The notes beneath the pieces are model-generated. The model saw only the letters and a list, made by a program, of their open reading frames with translations, did not search any database and was not told the DNA's origin. DNA of 64,000 bases from Micromonospora luteifusca (GTDB lineage Bacteria > Actinomycetota > Actinomycetes > Mycobacteriales > Micromonosporaceae): contig NZ_JAFBBP010000001.1 in NCBI RefSeq assembly GCF_016907275.1, positions 4,764,001 through 4,828,000 on the forward strand, in the 5' to 3' direction. Positions within the stretch are counted from its first letter, which is position 1, and every line of letters begins with the position of its first letter. Of this stretch, positions 61,277-64,000 are shown piece after piece. The position numbers and the translations under genes were made by a program.

Positions 61277-63168
61277 TGACCACCGGGACGACGTCACCGG
61301 TCACCTCGCCCCCGGCGGCGGCCCGCGCGGCCCGGCCGGCCTGGCTGTCCGACGTGCTGGTGGTGGTCGGCTATCTGGGGCTGGCCGCGGTGCTGACCAG
61401 CGCGCAGTGGGGTCACCCGTGGCGGCTGTTCCACCAGGCGGGTGACCAGATCCTCTTCGAGTGGATGCTGGCCCACGCGGCCCACGCCCTGGCCGAGGGG
61501 GAGAACCCGCTCTATGGTGCTGCGCTGAACGCGCCCGACGGGGTCAACCTGATGGCGAACACCTCGGTGCTCGGCCTGGGTGTCCCGCTGGCCCCGCTCA
61601 CCCTGCTCTTCGGCTCCCAGGTGGCGTTCTGCGTGGCGGTCGTCTGCTGCCTCGCCGGCACCGCTGCCGCCTGGTACGCACTGCTGCGCCGCCGACTGGT
61701 CAGCAGCCGGTCCGCGGCGGCGGTCGGCGGGCTGATCTGCGGCTTCGCCCCGGGCATGATCGCCCAGGCGGGCGCCCACCTGCACATCGCCGCCCAGTTC
61801 CTGGTGCCCGCGATCCTCGCCCTGGTGTTCCGGCCCGCCTCGAATCCAGCACGCCGGTCCGACGAGCTGCGCGGGTCCGACGGCCTGCGCGGGTCCGACG
61901 GGCTGCGCGGGTCCGACGGGCTGCGCCGGATCGACGGCCTGTGGCGATCTGACGGCGTGTGGCGGCCGGGCGTCGGTCTCGGGCTGCTGCTCGTCTGGCA
62001 GGTCTTCATCGGCGAGGAGGTGCTGGTCTTCCTCGCGCTCGCGGCCGGAGTGTTCGCGCTGGGCTACGCGCTCGCCGACCGGGCGGCCGCCCGACGGCTC
62101 GCTCCGGCCCTCTTCGGGCGGCTCGCGGTGGCGGCCGGGGTGGCGGCGGTGCCGCTCGCGTACCCGCTGTGGTTCCAGTTCTACGGCCCGCAGCACTACT
62201 CGGGCATGGCGTTCGCCACGCGCGGCTTCCAGTTGGACGCCGCGTCGTTCACCGCGTCGGCCCGGCAGACCGTGCTCGGTGACGACTGGCTGCCGGGGTT
62301 GCTCTCGCCGAACCCGACCGAGGAGAACTCGTTCTTCGGCCCGGGACTGTTGGTCCTCGCCGTGGTGATCGTGATCTGGCAGTGGCGACGACCACTGGTC
62401 CGGGCGCTGGCTGGTTGTGGAGTGGTCTTCGCCCTGCTCTCGCTCGGCACCGAGCTGCGGGTGGACGGCACAGCCACCGGCATCCCCGGGCCGTACCGGC
62501 TGGTCGCCGGGCTGCCGCTGCTCGACCTCGCGGTGCCGGCACGGTTCGCGCTGGTCTGCGTACCGGTGCTGGGTGTGCTGGTGGCGCTGTCGCTCGACCG
62601 GCTGCGTACCGCGCGCGGGCCGGCCACGGCGCCGGGCCTGCCGGTGCGGTTGCTGTGGGCCGGCGCGGTCGCCGCCGCGTTGCTTCCCCTGGTGCCGACG
62701 CCGATCCGGGTGGTGCCGGTCGCGCCGGTACCGGCGTTCCTCGCCGACGGTGGCTGGCGTCCCCTGGTGCCGCCCGGCCGGACGGTGGTCGCGCTGCCCC
62801 CGGTCACGGGTGCCGGGCGCAGTGCGGTGATGCTGTGGTCCGCCCGCACCGGTCTGGCGTTCCCCGCGCCCGGCGGTTACTTCATCGGTCCCAGCGGTCC
62901 GGACGACCCGGCGGCCCGCTGGGGTGCCCCGGACCGGCCCACGTCGGTGCTGCTTCGCCGGGTGGCCGAGTCCGGCGCGGTGCCGGTGCTCGCCGACGCC
63001 GACCGCGACCAGGCCGTCGAGGACCTGCGGCACTGGCGCGCCGCGGTGTTGGTGCTCGGCTGGCTGGAGCACGGTGACGCGGTGCGCCGGACCGTCGACG
63101 ACCTGCTAGGCCCGGGTCGACCGGTGGACGGCGGGTGGATGTGGGACGTCCGGGACCGGGTGGGTTAG
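61276..63168 (+). CDS. polytopic membrane protein 2, paralogue of protein 1
   Basis: The 630-aa protein matches protein 1 across the membrane domain: LNAPDGVNLMANTSVLGLG, then CLAGTAAAWYALLRRRL, LICGFAPGMIAQAGAHLHIA, and NPTEENSFFGPGLLVLAV. The soluble C-terminal domain also matches (FPAPGGYFIGPSGPDDP, LRHWRAAVLVLG, VDGGWMWDVRDRVG). It lacks the long N-terminal extension. A 108-bp array of 18-bp repeats encodes six SDGLR-like hexads in a loop at about residues 194-229, absent from protein 1. Its ATG overlaps the previous stop by 1 nt. Function unknown, probably surface polysaccharide or lipid glycosylation. Confidence 0.75.
   Translation: MTTGTTSPVTSPPAAARAARPAWLSDVLVVVGYLGLAAVLTSAQWGHPWRLFHQAGDQILFEWMLAHAAHALAEGENPLYGAALNAPDGVNLMANTSVLGLGVPLAPLTLLFGSQVAFCVAVVCCLAGTAAAWYALLRRRLVSSRSAAAVGGLICGFAPGMIAQAGAHLHIAAQFLVPAILALVFRPASNPARRSDELRGSDGLRGSDGLRGSDGLRRIDGLWRSDGVWRPGVGLGLLLVWQVFIGEEVLVFLALAAGVFALGYALADRAAARRLAPALFGRLAVAAGVAAVPLAYPLWFQFYGPQHYSGMAFATRGFQLDAASFTASARQTVLGDDWLPGLLSPNPTEENSFFGPGLLVLAVVIVIWQWRRPLVRALAGCGVVFALLSLGTELRVDGTATGIPGPYRLVAGLPLLDLAVPARFALVCVPVLGVLVALSLDRLRTARGPATAPGLPVRLLWAGAVAAALLPLVPTPIRVVPVAPVPAFLADGGWRPLVPPGRTVVALPPVTGAGRSAVMLWSARTGLAFPAPGGYFIGPSGPDDPAARWGAPDRPTSVLLRRVAESGAVPVLADADRDQAVEDLRHWRAAVLVLGWLEHGDAVRRTVDDLLGPGRPVDGGWMWDVRDRVG
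61855..61962 (+). repeat. 18-bp tandem repeat, six copies
   Basis: Six units begin at 61855, 61873, 61891, 61909, 61927 and 61945. Units 3 and 4 are identical, the last two are diverged. They encode RSDELR, GSDGLR (three times), RIDGLW and RSDGVW in a loop of membrane protein 2. Confidence 0.92.
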
Positions 63169-63177
63169 TCAACCCAC
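63160..63177. terminator. short hairpin holding both convergent stop codons
   Basis: GTGGGTT (63160-63166) pairs with AACCCAC (63171-63177). The TAG stop of protein 2 (63166-63168) and the TGA stop of protein 3 on the other strand (63171-63169) abut inside it. Confidence 0.5.
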
Positions 63178-64000
63178 AAGTGCGCGGACGTCCCAGACCC
63201 AGACGTCGTCGACCCGTTGCGGCGACCCGAGCAGGCCGGTGACCAGTTCGCGTAGCACCGCCTCGCGTGGGTGTGCCCCGAGCACCACCACCGAGGCCCG
63301 CCAGAACCGCAGGTCCTCGATGGCCTGGCGGCGGTTCTCGTCGGTGAGCACCGGGACCGCGCCCTTGTCCATCGTGGAGTAGATGAGGGTGCTGGTGGGC
63401 CGGTTCGGTGCGCCGAAGACGCCCTCGCCCAGCTCGTTGGGGCCGATGAAGTAGCCGCCCGGGACGGGGAACTCCTGCCCGGTGAGCGCACTCCAGCGCA
63501 GTGTCGGCAGGCCGTGCACGTTGCTCGGGATCGGCACCGGTACCAAGGTCCGGCCCGCCGGCACGTACGGCCGCCAGCCGCCCGCGGTGATGAAGTGCGG
63601 CGGCGGGTCGATCTGCTGGGCGGGCAGCGGCCGCGGAAAGAGCGGCAGCACGGCGAGGGCGACCGCCGCGTACCCCACCGGGCGCAGCCACCGACGGCGG
63701 ACCGCGACCGGCGCGGGCGCGGCCAGCTCGTCGGACGTCGCCGGCTCGGCGGTGCGCTGGGCCGGCACCCGCGGCCGGTCGGCCACCGGGCGCCCCTGGC
63801 GGTGCGCGGCGTCCCAGGTCAACGCGAGCAGTACGCCCACCGCGGCGGCGACCACCAGCGTCAGTCGGGTCGGCATCATCATCTCGACCAGCGGCAGGTC
63901 GTCCGGCACGTACGACCACGGGCCGCGCACACCGGTCTCCATGCCGTCGAAGCGCACCCACGGCCCGATCGCGGCGACGCTGAACACCACGATCAGCACC
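63169..64000 (-). CDS. polytopic membrane protein 3 (partial, C-terminal part)
   Basis: Only about 277 C-terminal codons are in the window; the gene enters from beyond the right edge. The visible part has the last membrane helices (MPTRLTLVVAAAVGVLLALT) and the soluble domain of the same family: FITAGGWRPYVPAGRTLVPV, FPVPGGYFIGPNELGEGV, LRFWRASVVVLG and a terminal VDDVWVWDVRALVG, which is closest to protein 1. A basic stretch with VRRRWLRPVGY precedes its final membrane helix. It is convergent with protein 2, with no space between stop codons. Confidence 0.8.
   Translation of the reverse strand, partial: VLIVVFSVAAIGPWVRFDGMETGVRGPWSYVPDDLPLVEMMMPTRLTLVVAAAVGVLLALTWDAAHRQGRPVADRPRVPAQRTAEPATSDELAAPAPVAVRRRWLRPVGYAAVALAVLPLFPRPLPAQQIDPPPHFITAGGWRPYVPAGRTLVPVPIPSNVHGLPTLRWSALTGQEFPVPGGYFIGPNELGEGVFGAPNRPTSTLIYSTMDKGAVPVLTDENRRQAIEDLRFWRASVVVLGAHPREAVLRELVTGLLGSPQRVDDVWVWDVRALVG

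Noticed and set aside
59132..61297. 721-codon open frame antisense to membrane protein 1, and the similar 61294-63072 frame
   Set aside because: Products are Arg/Gln/His-rich with no family motif, while the forward frames encode clear membrane proteins with conserved paralogues.

Overview
The window is very GC-rich, densely packed DNA from an actinomycete. The best guess is family Micromonosporaceae (Micromonospora or a close relative). This rests on gene content, GTG and TTG starts, GC-rich third codon positions, an HrdB-type principal sigma factor with a long basic N-terminus, a Spo0M homologue, and a set of actinobacteria-only small families (DUF3039, DUF3093, DUF3099, DUF3159, DUF3710, DUF4193). 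I see no tRNA, rRNA, CRISPR array, insertion sequence or prophage.

Much of the gene order resembles, from memory, the Mycobacterium tuberculosis stretch from Rv2682c (dxs1) to Rv2731 (DUF349). This makes it a conserved actinobacterial chromosomal core with accessory pockets. Layout: (1) 0-14 kb, housekeeping: DUF349 protein, LigB-like protein, miaA, dapF, malic enzyme, hflX, a membrane-anchored beta-propeller-like protein, lexA, nrdR and nrdJ. (2) 14-24 kb, accessory: bluB behind a cobalamin riboswitch, an ECF-type sigma factor with a CU044_5270-family membrane partner, an FAD monooxygenase, a DUF2332 protein, an MFS/hydrolase/MerR cassette, asparaginase, and a lipoprotein. (3) 24-32 kb: an IdeR-like repressor, a sulfurtransferase, a protein deacetylase next to a GNAT/acyl-CoA-synthetase fusion, a glyoxalase-fold protein, the group 2 sigma factor and Spo0M. 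(4) 32-42 kb, mixed accessory and repair genes: dtd, a methyltransferase, a scar of two truncated genes, an HhH-GPD protein, a BrnT/BrnA-like toxin-antitoxin pair, psuG-psuK, a TRIC-type channel, an SF2 helicase, and a repeat-rich non-coding stretch. (5) 42-58 kb, core: sigA, an inositol-phosphatase-family gene, a Cei-like protein, DUF4193, dut, DUF3710, an OB-fold protein, DUF3159, two TrkA/RCK proteins diverging from a KimA-like permease, an RNA methyltransferase and dxs. (6) 58-64 kb: a lipoprotein and three related polytopic membrane proteins, the last cut by the window edge.

Functional links visible in the sequence are these. dNTP supply and DNA damage control sit together (lexA, nrdR, nrdJ, and dut further on). 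The B12-dependent reductase nrdJ converges on the B12 lower-ligand gene bluB, which is under a B12 riboswitch. Potassium handling is grouped (two RCK proteins plus a KimA-like permease). Reversible lysine acetylation may be encoded by the adjacent deacetylase and acetyltransferase.

Regulatory DNA I can support includes a sigma-70 promoter with an NrdR box at its start point, a probable LexA box, a MerR-type stretched promoter, a 38-bp palindrome ahead of the sigma factor, a series of -10 hexamers placed 6-9 nt before start codons (leaderless transcripts), many perfect-stem terminators, and three long palindromes that all lie between convergent genes.
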